Assembly: GCA_001557035.1 (NCBI GenBank)
Contig: LSKJ01000519.1
Location: 1 to 7,258 of the forward strand
Length of the DNA: 7,258 bases
Source: Rhodospirillaceae bacterium CCH5-H10
Lineage (GTDB): Bacteria; Pseudomonadota; Alphaproteobacteria; Reyranellales; Reyranellaceae
Reading direction: 5' to 3'
The translations under genes and the position numbers were made by a program. Positions 1 to 5,702 of this stretch are shown here, one piece after another. Within the stretch, counting starts at the first letter, position 1. Every line of letters begins with the position of its first letter. The notes beneath the pieces are model-generated. The model did not search any database, was not told where the DNA came from, and saw only the letters and a list, made by a program, of their open reading frames with translations.

Positions 1-160
1 GGAAGGTGATGGGCAGCAGCATGGCGATGGTCGCCACGGGGCCGATGCCGGGAAGAACGCCGATCAGCGTGCCGACCATGCAGCCCAGCAGGGCGTAGGT
101 CAGGTTCTGAAAGGTGAAGGCGACGGTGATGCCCAGTCCCAGGTTGCCAAGGAGATCCAT
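1..160 (-). CDS. tctA: TctA family large membrane subunit of a tripartite tricarboxylate transporter (N-terminus only, cut by window edge)
   Basis: Only the first 53 codons are present; the gene continues beyond position 1. The peptide starts MDLLGNLGLGITVAF and contains LLGCMVGTLIGVLPGIGP followed by a hydrophobic MLLPITF stretch. The GTLIGVLPGIGP segment is the hallmark N-terminal motif of TctA proteins, the approximately 500-residue, many-helix permease subunit of TTT secondary transporters. These import carboxylates such as citrate or aromatic acids with a periplasmic binding protein, driven by an ion gradient. The ATG at 158-160 lies one base after the tctB stop codon, so the pair is almost certainly cotranscribed and translationally coupled. 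Substrate cannot be told from this fragment. The family call is firm. Confidence 0.93.
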   Translation of the reverse strand, partial: MDLLGNLGLGITVAFTFQNLTYALLGCMVGTLIGVLPGIGPVATIAMLLPITF

Positions 161-161
161 G

Positions 162-611
162 TCACCAAATCCCCTGCACGACAGAGATGTTCATGCCCAA
201 CCCGACCTTGAAGACGAGCGTACACAGGATGGACAGCACGACGATGTTGCCGATCACCTCGGTGAGCTTGAATTCCTCGCCGGCCAGCGACGCGATCAGG
301 ATCAGCACCACCAGCGCCGGGATGAGACCCGCACGCTCGAAGAGAAGCGCAAAGCAGACGATGCCGATCGTGACGAGCGTGATCGGCTTCCACTTTGGCC
401 GTTCGACCGGCTCGCTGCCGCTCACGAGGGCGACGATGCAGATCAGGACACCGAGGGCCAGCATGATCAGCGACAGCATGCGCGGCACGTAGCCCGGCCC
501 CATGCGCACCGGTGTACCAACGGCAAGATGCTGGCCGACATAGAGAGCGCCCAGACCAAAGGCGACAAACATCAACCCGGACAAGAAGTCCTTGGTCAGA
601 AACCGTTCCAC
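162..611 (-). CDS. tctB: TctB family small membrane subunit of a tripartite tricarboxylate transporter
   Basis: This 149-residue protein is the usual TctB length. It has four hydrophobic segments at about residues 9-29, 45-65, 77-110 and 120-139, the third long enough for a helical hairpin. The motif MGPGYVPRML (residues 37-46) between the first two segments is typical of TctB. It is the small subunit that partners TctA in the inner membrane. The start is GTG at 609-611 on the minus strand, supported by AGGGAG (complement of 621-626) nine bases upstream; no better ATG lies near. tctA follows one base after the stop. The periplasmic binding protein TctC, often the first gene of such operons, is absent upstream, where the next gene is divergent. 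It may lie beyond tctA or elsewhere. Substrate unknown. Confidence 0.9.
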   Translation of the reverse strand: MERFLTKDFLSGLMFVAFGLGALYVGQHLAVGTPVRMGPGYVPRMLSLIMLALGVLICIVALVSGSEPVERPKWKPITLVTIGIVCFALLFERAGLIPALVVLILIASLAGEEFKLTEVIGNIVVLSILCTLVFKVGLGMNISVVQGIW

Positions 612-644
612 GGCGTTTCGCTCCCTGTAACATTTACGCTGCGC

Positions 645-663
645 CGCGACGGCAACCGTCGCG
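645..663. repeat. Perfect 8-bp inverted repeat with 3-nt loop upstream of tctB
   Basis: CGCGACGG (645-652), CAA, then CCGTCGCG (656-663) form a perfect hairpin or palindromic operator. It starts 34 bases upstream of the tctB start codon, so it would lie in the tctB leader or promoter. There is no T-run on either side, so it is not a classical intrinsic terminator. A repressor site or an mRNA 5' structure are both possible; the sequence does not decide. Confidence 0.55.
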
Positions 664-714
664 AATCACATCGAGCGACCGTATCCGCCGATGCTTACGC
701 CAAGCTGACGCGGC

Positions 715-733
715 GCCAGCGAGCCCCGCTGGC
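715..733. repeat. 7-bp inverted repeat with 5-nt loop in the divergent intergenic region
   Basis: GCCAGCG (715-721) and CGCTGGC (727-733) are perfectly complementary around the loop AGCCC. The structure stands about 100 bases upstream of tctB and about 315 bases upstream of the sulfhydrylase. No T-run follows. It may be an operator or a chance GC-rich hairpin. Confidence 0.4.
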
Positions 734-953
734 CGGAACGAAACACGGTTGCTGCAAAGTCCACTTCCCGCCGCAATCGGTCGCGTGCCAATACAGCGCC
801 GTTGCTGGGTTTTGCCGCCGGGATTCCCAACGAAACCGCGCTCGGTACTGGTGTGGCTAGAAAACCTGCCCGAAAATCAGCCAGTGCAACATCGCCGCAG
901 CCGCCCCTGCGCAGCCTCACCGGCTACACCGTCAGGCCACCTTTCGGCCTTCT

Positions 954-1017
954 GCACATGCGCCATACGAAACTTCCCGACGTATGCTACGGCACATGGA
1001 CATGCGTTTGACGTAGC
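954..1017. promoter_or_regulatory. Nested short repeats, candidate operator/promoter region of the sulfhydrylase-Rieske operon
   Basis: Four short repeat pairs overlap here: inverted CATACG/CGTATG (964-969 and 981-986), inverted GCTACG/CGTAGC (986-991 and 1012-1017), direct GCACATG (954-960 and 992-998) and direct GACGTA (979-984 and 1010-1015). The last pair is spaced 31 bases, close to three helical turns. The block ends about 32 bases before the start codon of the first operon gene, where a transcription factor would be expected to act. The repeats are seen directly; a regulatory role is inferred. No regulator gene lies in the window to pair with it. Confidence 0.35.
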
Positions 1018-1049
1018 GTTCCGACGATGACGAATGAAAGGGAGAAAAC

Positions 1050-2342
1050 ATGAGCGACAAGACCTACGGCTTCGAGACCCTGTCGCTGCATGCCGGCGCC
1101 GCGCCCGATCCGACGACCGGGGCGCGCGCCCTGCCGATCTATCAGACGACGGCCTATGTCTTCGACGACGCCGACCACGCCGCAGCGCTCTTCAACCTGC
1201 AGACGGTGGGCTTCATCTATTCCCGCCTCACCAACCCGACCAACGCCGCGCTGGAGACCAGGCTCGCCACGCTGGAAGGCGGCCGCGGCTGCACCGTCGC
1301 CTCCTCGGGCCACGCCGCGCAGGTCCTCGCCCTCTTCCCGCTGATGGGTCCCGGCGCCGAGATCGTCGCGGCCTCGCGGCTCTACGGCGGCTCGCTGCAG
1401 CAGATGAAGAACACCTATCCCAAGTTCGGCTGGACGGCGAACATCGTCGACGCCGACACGCCGGATAATTTCAAGCGCGCGGTCACCGACAAGACGAAGG
1501 CCTTCTTCATCGAAAGCCTTGCCAATCCGGGCGGCGTGATCAGCGACATCGAGGCCATCGCGCGCATCGCCGAGGATGCGGGCGTGCCGCTGCTGGTCGA
1601 CAACACTCTGGCGACGCCGTGGCTCTGCAAGCCAATCGACTACGGCGCGACGCTGGTCGTGCATTCGACCACCAAGTTCCTGAGCGGTACCGGCACGTCG
1701 ATGGGCGGCGCGGTCGTCGATTCCGGAAAGTTCGACTGGTCGAAGGGCGGCCGGTTCCCGAGCCTTGCCGGGCCGGAGCCCGCCTATCACGGCCTCAATT
1801 TCTACGAGACGTTCGGCGACATGGCCTACACGTTCCACAGCCACGCCGTCGGCCTGCGCGACCTCGGGCCCACGCAGGCGCCGTTCAATGCCTGGCTCAC
1901 GATGCTGGGCATGGAAACGCTGGGCCTGCGCATGGAGCGCCACTGCGCCAACGCGCTGGCCGTCGCGCAGCACCTCGAGAAGCATCCGGCCGTGGCCTGG
2001 GTGAACTATGCCGGCCTGCCCTCCAACAAGTACAATGCGCTGGCGAAGAAATACCTTCCCAAGGGCGCGGGCTCGATCTTCACCTTCGGCGTGAAGGGTG
2101 GCTACGACGTCGGCATGAAGGTGGTCGACAGCGTCGAACTCTTCTCGCATCTCGCCAACATCGGCGACGCCAAGAGCCTGATCATCCACCCCGCCTCGAC
2201 CACGCACCGCCAGCTCTCGGAGGAGCAGCGCGTGGCCGCCGGGGCCGGGCCCGACGTGCTGCGCCTGTCGATCGGCATCGAAACGGTTGCAGACATCATC
2301 GCCGATCTGGATCAGGCTCTGGCCAAGGCGACAAGCCAATGA
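1050..2342 (+). CDS. metY: O-acetylhomoserine sulfhydrylase-type PLP enzyme (Cys/Met metabolism family)
   Basis: This 430-residue cytosolic enzyme belongs to the Cys/Met-metabolism PLP family. Enzymes of this subgroup replace the acetyl group of O-acetylhomoserine with sulfide or methanethiol, giving homocysteine or methionine. Visible landmarks: SLHAG near residue 12; YSRLTNPT (58-65) for cofactor phosphate binding across the dimer; ASSGHAAQ (84-91); Tyr112 in LYGG, which should stack on the PLP ring; VDNT with Asp184; HSTTKFLSGTGTSMGG with Schiff-base Lys209; and LRLSIGIE with Arg405 for the substrate carboxylate. Full length and intact. The ATG has AGGGAG (1039-1044) five bases upstream. 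It is the first gene of an operon whose next two genes are Rieske oxygenases, 13 bases downstream of its stop. A cystathionine gamma-synthase or methionine gamma-lyase activity cannot be excluded from sequence alone, but length and motifs favour the sulfhydrylase group. Confidence 0.88.
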   Translation: MSDKTYGFETLSLHAGAAPDPTTGARALPIYQTTAYVFDDADHAAALFNLQTVGFIYSRLTNPTNAALETRLATLEGGRGCTVASSGHAAQVLALFPLMGPGAEIVAASRLYGGSLQQMKNTYPKFGWTANIVDADTPDNFKRAVTDKTKAFFIESLANPGGVISDIEAIARIAEDAGVPLLVDNTLATPWLCKPIDYGATLVVHSTTKFLSGTGTSMGGAVVDSGKFDWSKGGRFPSLAGPEPAYHGLNFYETFGDMAYTFHSHAVGLRDLGPTQAPFNAWLTMLGMETLGLRMERHCANALAVAQHLEKHPAVAWVNYAGLPSNKYNALAKKYLPKGAGSIFTFGVKGGYDVGMKVVDSVELFSHLANIGDAKSLIIHPASTTHRQLSEEQRVAAGAGPDVLRLSIGIETVADIIADLDQALAKATSQ

Positions 2343-2355
2343 AGAGAGGATGGAA

Positions 2356-3690
2356 ATGCTCAGCAAGGAGGACAATGCGTTCCTGACCCGGGCCGGCAAG
2401 GGCACGCCCATGGGCGAAATGCTGCGCCGCTTCTGGATGCCGGCGCTGCTCTCCGAGGAACTTCCCGAACGCGACGGACCGCCGAAGAAGATCCGCCTTC
2501 TGGGCGAGGACCTGCTGGCCTTCCGCCAGACCGACGGACGGGTCGGCATCGTCGAGCCGCACTGTCCTCATCGCGGCGCCAACCTCTACTACGGCCGCAA
2601 CGAGAATTGCGGCCTGCGCTGCTCCTTCCACGGCTGGAAGTTCGACGTCGACGGCAACTGCGTCGACCTGCCGACCTCGCCGCCGGAGTCCGCCTACAAG
2701 GACACGATCAGGCTGCTCGCCTATCCCACGCGCGAGTGGGCCGACATGATCTGGGTCTATATGGGCCCGCGCGAAACCATGCCCGAGTTGCCGCAGCTCG
2801 AACTCGGCCTCGTCCCCGCCGCCTCGCGCTTCGTCACCAAGAAATGGCAGGACTGCAACTGGGTCCAGAGCCTCGAGGGCGCCATCGACACCTCGCACTT
2901 CTCCTTCCTGCACAAGGTGCTGGCGACCGACGACGAGGCCGCGCGCCGCGCCATGAGCCGCGCCGCGCTCAGCGACCAGGCCAAGCCCGACGACCGCGTG
3001 CGCTGGGTTCAGAACGACCCGCGGCCTCGCTTCAGCGTGCTGGGCCACGATACCGGCCTCGTCATCGCCGGCGGCCGCAAGACCGACGGGCCCGAACTCT
3101 ACTGGCGCATCGCGCAGTTCCTGATGCCCAACCACGCCTATACGCCCGCTGCCTTTCCCGGCGAGATCTACTACGGGCAATCGTGGGTGCCGGTCGACGA
3201 CGTGAACTGCTGGATCTACACCTATTGCTGGCAGCCCGACCGGCCGCTCAGCAATTCCGAGCGCGCCAAGTATCGCGGCGGCTTCAACGTCCATTCCGAG
3301 GTCGACGCCGACTACAGGCCGCTGCGCAACAGGGACAACGACTATCTGCGCGATCGCAGCGTCCAGCTCTCCGAGAACTTCACCGGCATCACCGGCGTGT
3401 CCGAACAGGACGCCGCCATCCAGGACAGCCAGGGACCGATCCAGGATCGCACCAAGGAGCATCTTGGGCCAACCGACATCGGCATCGTCGAGTTCCGCAA
3501 GCTGGTGATGGGCACGGCGCGCCGTCTCGCCGCGGGCGAACCGCCGGCCGCGGCCCACAAGGCCAGTCGCTACGCCGTGCGCTCCGGCGGCTGGATCGCG
3601 GCACCGGACAAGGACCTCGCCACGGTCATGGCCGAACGCTTCGGCCACGATCGCGGCTATATCGGCAACCAGTACGGATTGGGTGACTGA
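2356..3690 (+). CDS. Rieske non-heme iron oxygenase alpha subunit, phthalate-dioxygenase/LigXa-like (paralog 1)
   Basis: This 444-residue protein has an N-terminal Rieske [2Fe-2S] domain and a C-terminal mononuclear-iron catalytic domain. The Rieske ligands are Cys70-x-His72 in CPHRGANL and Cys89-x2-His92 in CSFHGWKF. The catalytic motif D-x2-H-x4-H is Asp178, His181, His186 in GAIDTSHFSFLH; Asp178 is the expected bridge between the two iron sites. A third iron ligand is probably Asp357 in AAIQDSQG (inferred). Family members hydroxylate or O-demethylate aromatic acids using electrons from a separate reductase, not present here. I chose ATG 2356 over ATG 2350 because AGAGG (2345-2349) then sits six bases upstream and the N-terminus matches that of the next gene. 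The last base of its TGA stop is the first base of the next ATG. Substrate unknown. Confidence 0.9.
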   Translation: MLSKEDNAFLTRAGKGTPMGEMLRRFWMPALLSEELPERDGPPKKIRLLGEDLLAFRQTDGRVGIVEPHCPHRGANLYYGRNENCGLRCSFHGWKFDVDGNCVDLPTSPPESAYKDTIRLLAYPTREWADMIWVYMGPRETMPELPQLELGLVPAASRFVTKKWQDCNWVQSLEGAIDTSHFSFLHKVLATDDEAARRAMSRAALSDQAKPDDRVRWVQNDPRPRFSVLGHDTGLVIAGGRKTDGPELYWRIAQFLMPNHAYTPAAFPGEIYYGQSWVPVDDVNCWIYTYCWQPDRPLSNSERAKYRGGFNVHSEVDADYRPLRNRDNDYLRDRSVQLSENFTGITGVSEQDAAIQDSQGPIQDRTKEHLGPTDIGIVEFRKLVMGTARRLAAGEPPAAAHKASRYAVRSGGWIAAPDKDLATVMAERFGHDRGYIGNQYGLGD

Positions 3691-5024
3691 TGCTCGGCTC
3701 CGACAACGCTTTCCTGACGCAGGGCGGCCCCGGCACGCCGATGGGCGACCTGCTGCGCCGCTTCTGGATGCCGGCCCTGCTCTCCGAGGAACTTCCCGAA
3801 CGCGACGGGCCGCCGAAGAAGATCCGCATCCTCGGCGAAAACCTCCTCGCCTTCCGCCAGACCGACGGCCGCGTCGGCATCGTCGAGCCGCACTGCCCGC
3901 ATCGCGGCGCCAACCTCTACTTCGGCCGGAACGAGGAGTGCGGCCTGCGCTGCGCCTTCCACGGCTGGAAGTTCGACATCGACGGCAACTGCGTGGACCT
4001 GCCGACCTCGCCCCCGGAGTCCACTTACAAGGACACGATCAAGCTCCTATCCTACCCGGTGCGCGAATGGGCCGACATGATCTGGGTCTACATGGGGCCG
4101 CGCGAGCACATGCCGGAACTGCCGCAGCTCGAGCTCGGCCTCGTCCCCGCCGGGCATCGCTTCGTCTCGAAGAAGTGGCAGGACTGCAACTGGGTGCAGA
4201 GCCTGGAGGGCGCGATCGACACCGCGCACTTCTCCTTCCTGCATGCGATCCCGACCAAGGACGAAGCCGCGCGCCTCGACATCCTGCGCAAGACGTCGGC
4301 GATCGGCCAGGAAGGCGGCCTGGCCGATCGCAGCCGCTGGGTGACCGACGATCCGCGGCCGAAATTCCGGATCGAGAGCCACGATGCCGGACTGGTCATC
4401 GCCGCCGGTCGAAAGACGGACACGACGGACGTCTACTGGCGCATCGCCCAGTATCTCGCGCCCAACCATGCGCTGGTGCCGGTCGCCTTCCCCGGCGAGG
4501 TCTATCATGGGCAGACCTGGGTGCCGGTCGATGACACGAGCTGCTGGATCTACACCTACAGCTGGGTGCCCGACCGGCCGCTGACCAACGCCGAGCGCGC
4601 CAAGTACGCGTCGGGCCTCAGCCTCCATGCCGAGATCGACGAGCACTATGTCCCGAAGCGCAACATGCGGAACGACTACATGATCGACCGCGAGCTGCAG
4701 AAGACGCTGAGCTACACCGGCATCAGCGGCGTGTCCGACCAGGATGCCGCGATCCAGGACAGCCAGGGCGCCGTGCAGGATCGCACGCGCGAGCATCTCG
4801 GGCCGACCGACGTCGGCATCGTCGAGTTCCGCAAGCTTGTGATGGCCGCCGCCCGCGCGCTGCAGCAGGGCGAACCGCCCCGCGCCGCCGCCGCGTCCCG
4901 GCGTTACGCCGTCCGGGCGGGTGGCTGGATCGCCGGCCCCGAAAAGGACCTCACGACCGTGATGACAGAGCGCTTCGGCCACCGGCATGGCTATGTCGGG
5001 GACGAATACGGGCTCCCGGAATAG
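3690..5024 (+). CDS. Rieske non-heme iron oxygenase alpha subunit, phthalate-dioxygenase/LigXa-like (paralog 2)
   Basis: A second 444-residue alpha subunit, roughly 70-75% identical to the gene before it by hand alignment. It keeps every expected metal ligand: Cys69-x-His71, Cys88-x2-His91, and Asp177, His180, His185 in GAIDTAHFSFLH, with Asp357 as probable third iron ligand. Both copies therefore look catalytically competent. Identity is close to 90% through the Rieske domain and first part of the catalytic domain, and falls sharply at about residues 186-216 and 308-345, which suggests different substrate pockets (inference). The start overlaps the upstream stop (TGATG) with only a weak purine-rich site ahead, so translation probably depends on coupling. 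The stop is TAG at 5022-5024. It could act alone or as a mixed oligomer with its neighbour; both need a reductase not seen in this window. Confidence 0.9.
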   Translation: MLGSDNAFLTQGGPGTPMGDLLRRFWMPALLSEELPERDGPPKKIRILGENLLAFRQTDGRVGIVEPHCPHRGANLYFGRNEECGLRCAFHGWKFDIDGNCVDLPTSPPESTYKDTIKLLSYPVREWADMIWVYMGPREHMPELPQLELGLVPAGHRFVSKKWQDCNWVQSLEGAIDTAHFSFLHAIPTKDEAARLDILRKTSAIGQEGGLADRSRWVTDDPRPKFRIESHDAGLVIAAGRKTDTTDVYWRIAQYLAPNHALVPVAFPGEVYHGQTWVPVDDTSCWIYTYSWVPDRPLTNAERAKYASGLSLHAEIDEHYVPKRNMRNDYMIDRELQKTLSYTGISGVSDQDAAIQDSQGAVQDRTREHLGPTDVGIVEFRKLVMAAARALQQGEPPRAAAASRRYAVRAGGWIAGPEKDLTTVMTERFGHRHGYVGDEYGLPE

Positions 5025-5039
5025 AGGGTTAGACCGCCA

Positions 5040-5062
5040 CGGGACGCTGCATTATCGTCCCG
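5040..5062. repeat. 7-bp inverted repeat between the second Rieske gene and the GST gene
   Basis: CGGGACG (5040-5046) and CGTCCCG (5056-5062) flank a 9-base loop, CTGCATTAT. It lies 15 bases after the Rieske stop codon and 29 bases before the GST start. No T-run follows, so an intrinsic terminator is unlikely. It may stabilise or process the operon mRNA, or be an operator for a separate GST promoter. Confidence 0.4.
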
Positions 5063-5091
5063 ACCGTCATGGGTTTTGGGGAGATTGAGAA

Positions 5092-5700
5092 ATGACCGTC
5101 AAGATTTACGGGCCGACGGCCTCGCGCGCGGCGCGTGCCCTCTGGATCGTGCACGAGCTCGGCATTCCGTACGAGCACATCGCGGTCGAGATGAAGGATC
5201 TGAAGAATCCCGACTATCTGAAGGTCAATCCGAACGGCAAGGTGCCGGCGATGGTCGACGGCGACTTCAAGCTGTTCGAGTCGATGGCGATCAACCTCTA
5301 CCTCGCGGCCAAGCACGGCAAGGATGGCTTCATGCCGTCCAGCCTCGAGGATCAGGCCCTGTGCAACCAGTGGAGCTACTGGGGCATGACCGAGGTCGAG
5401 AAGCCGCTGCTCACCATCCTGATCGACATGTTCATGACCGCGCCGGACAAGCGCAAGCCGGAGGCCGTCGCCGAGGCGCAGAAGATGCTGCCCAAGCCGC
5501 TGGCCGTACTGAACGGCGCGCTCGAGGGCCGCGATTACCTGCTGGGCTCGACCTTCACCGTGGCCGACCTCAACCTCGCGTCGATCCTGAGCTGGGCCAA
5601 GCCGATCAAGTTCGACTTCGCGGCCTTTCCCAACGTGAACGCCTGGCTCGACCGCTGCCTGTCCCGTCCGGCCTTCAAGGCGGCGCGCGGCTCGAAGTAG
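5092..5700 (+). CDS. Glutathione S-transferase family protein
   Basis: A 202-residue soluble protein of normal GST length. Residues 1-75 form the thioredoxin-like glutathione-binding domain: KIYGPTASRAARALW with Ser11 as likely catalytic residue, NPNGKVPAMVDG carrying the cis-proline Pro52, and Glu64-Ser65 of the FESMAI motif, which holds the gamma-glutamyl group of glutathione. Residues from about 85 form the helical domain, with the N-capping box T-x2-D at Thr156-Asp159 in FTVADLNLASIL. The ATG is supported by GGGGAG (5078-5083) eight bases upstream. It follows the Rieske gene by 67 bases on the same strand, so it may belong to the operon or have its own promoter. GSTs beside aromatic oxygenases often act in ring-cleavage, dehalogenation or ether cleavage, or simply in detoxification; which applies is unknown. 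The gene converges on the MFS gene, and the two TAG stops form AGTAG-TC-CTACT (5696-5707). Confidence 0.9.
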   Translation: MTVKIYGPTASRAARALWIVHELGIPYEHIAVEMKDLKNPDYLKVNPNGKVPAMVDGDFKLFESMAINLYLAAKHGKDGFMPSSLEDQALCNQWSYWGMTEVEKPLLTILIDMFMTAPDKRKPEAVAEAQKMLPKPLAVLNGALEGRDYLLGSTFTVADLNLASILSWAKPIKFDFAAFPNVNAWLDRCLSRPAFKAARGSK

Positions 5701-5702
5701 TC

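Larger units (their letters stand above)
612..1049. other. Divergent intergenic region, no convincing gene
   Basis: These 438 bases separate tctB (leftward) from the sulfhydrylase operon (rightward) and should carry both promoters. Open frames exist on both strands, but none has a good ribosome binding site, a recognisable domain or a codon pattern like the real genes. The part near tctB holds two hairpins (645-663 and 715-733). The last 100 bases before the sulfhydrylase hold overlapping short direct and inverted repeats (954-1017). I could not place a confident -35/-10 pair on either strand. I also looked for a SAM-II-like riboswitch, which is known upstream of methionine genes in alphaproteobacteria, and saw no match to its conserved core. 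Confidence 0.6.

Noticed and set aside
666..920. 84-codon minus-strand frame in the divergent intergenic region
   Set aside because: No ribosome binding site, no hydrophobic or domain pattern, and an Arg/Ala/Gly-rich composition. It also covers the 715-733 hairpin.
1008..1036. TTGACG as a -35 element for the sulfhydrylase operon
   Set aside because: The only spaced -10 candidates (ACGAAT or CGAATG at about 1030-1036) are poor, and would start transcription inside or beside the ribosome binding site at 1039-1044.
2350..2358. ATG 2350 as start of the first Rieske gene
   Set aside because: The purine-rich site would abut the start codon with no spacing. ATG 2356 gives a six-base spacing and an N-terminus that aligns with the paralog.
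987..3648. Long minus-strand open frames (987-2549 and 2296-3648) opposite the sulfhydrylase and first Rieske genes
   Set aside because: High GC content removes stop codons from antisense frames. The products lack domains, while the plus-strand genes have intact catalytic motifs and ribosome sites.
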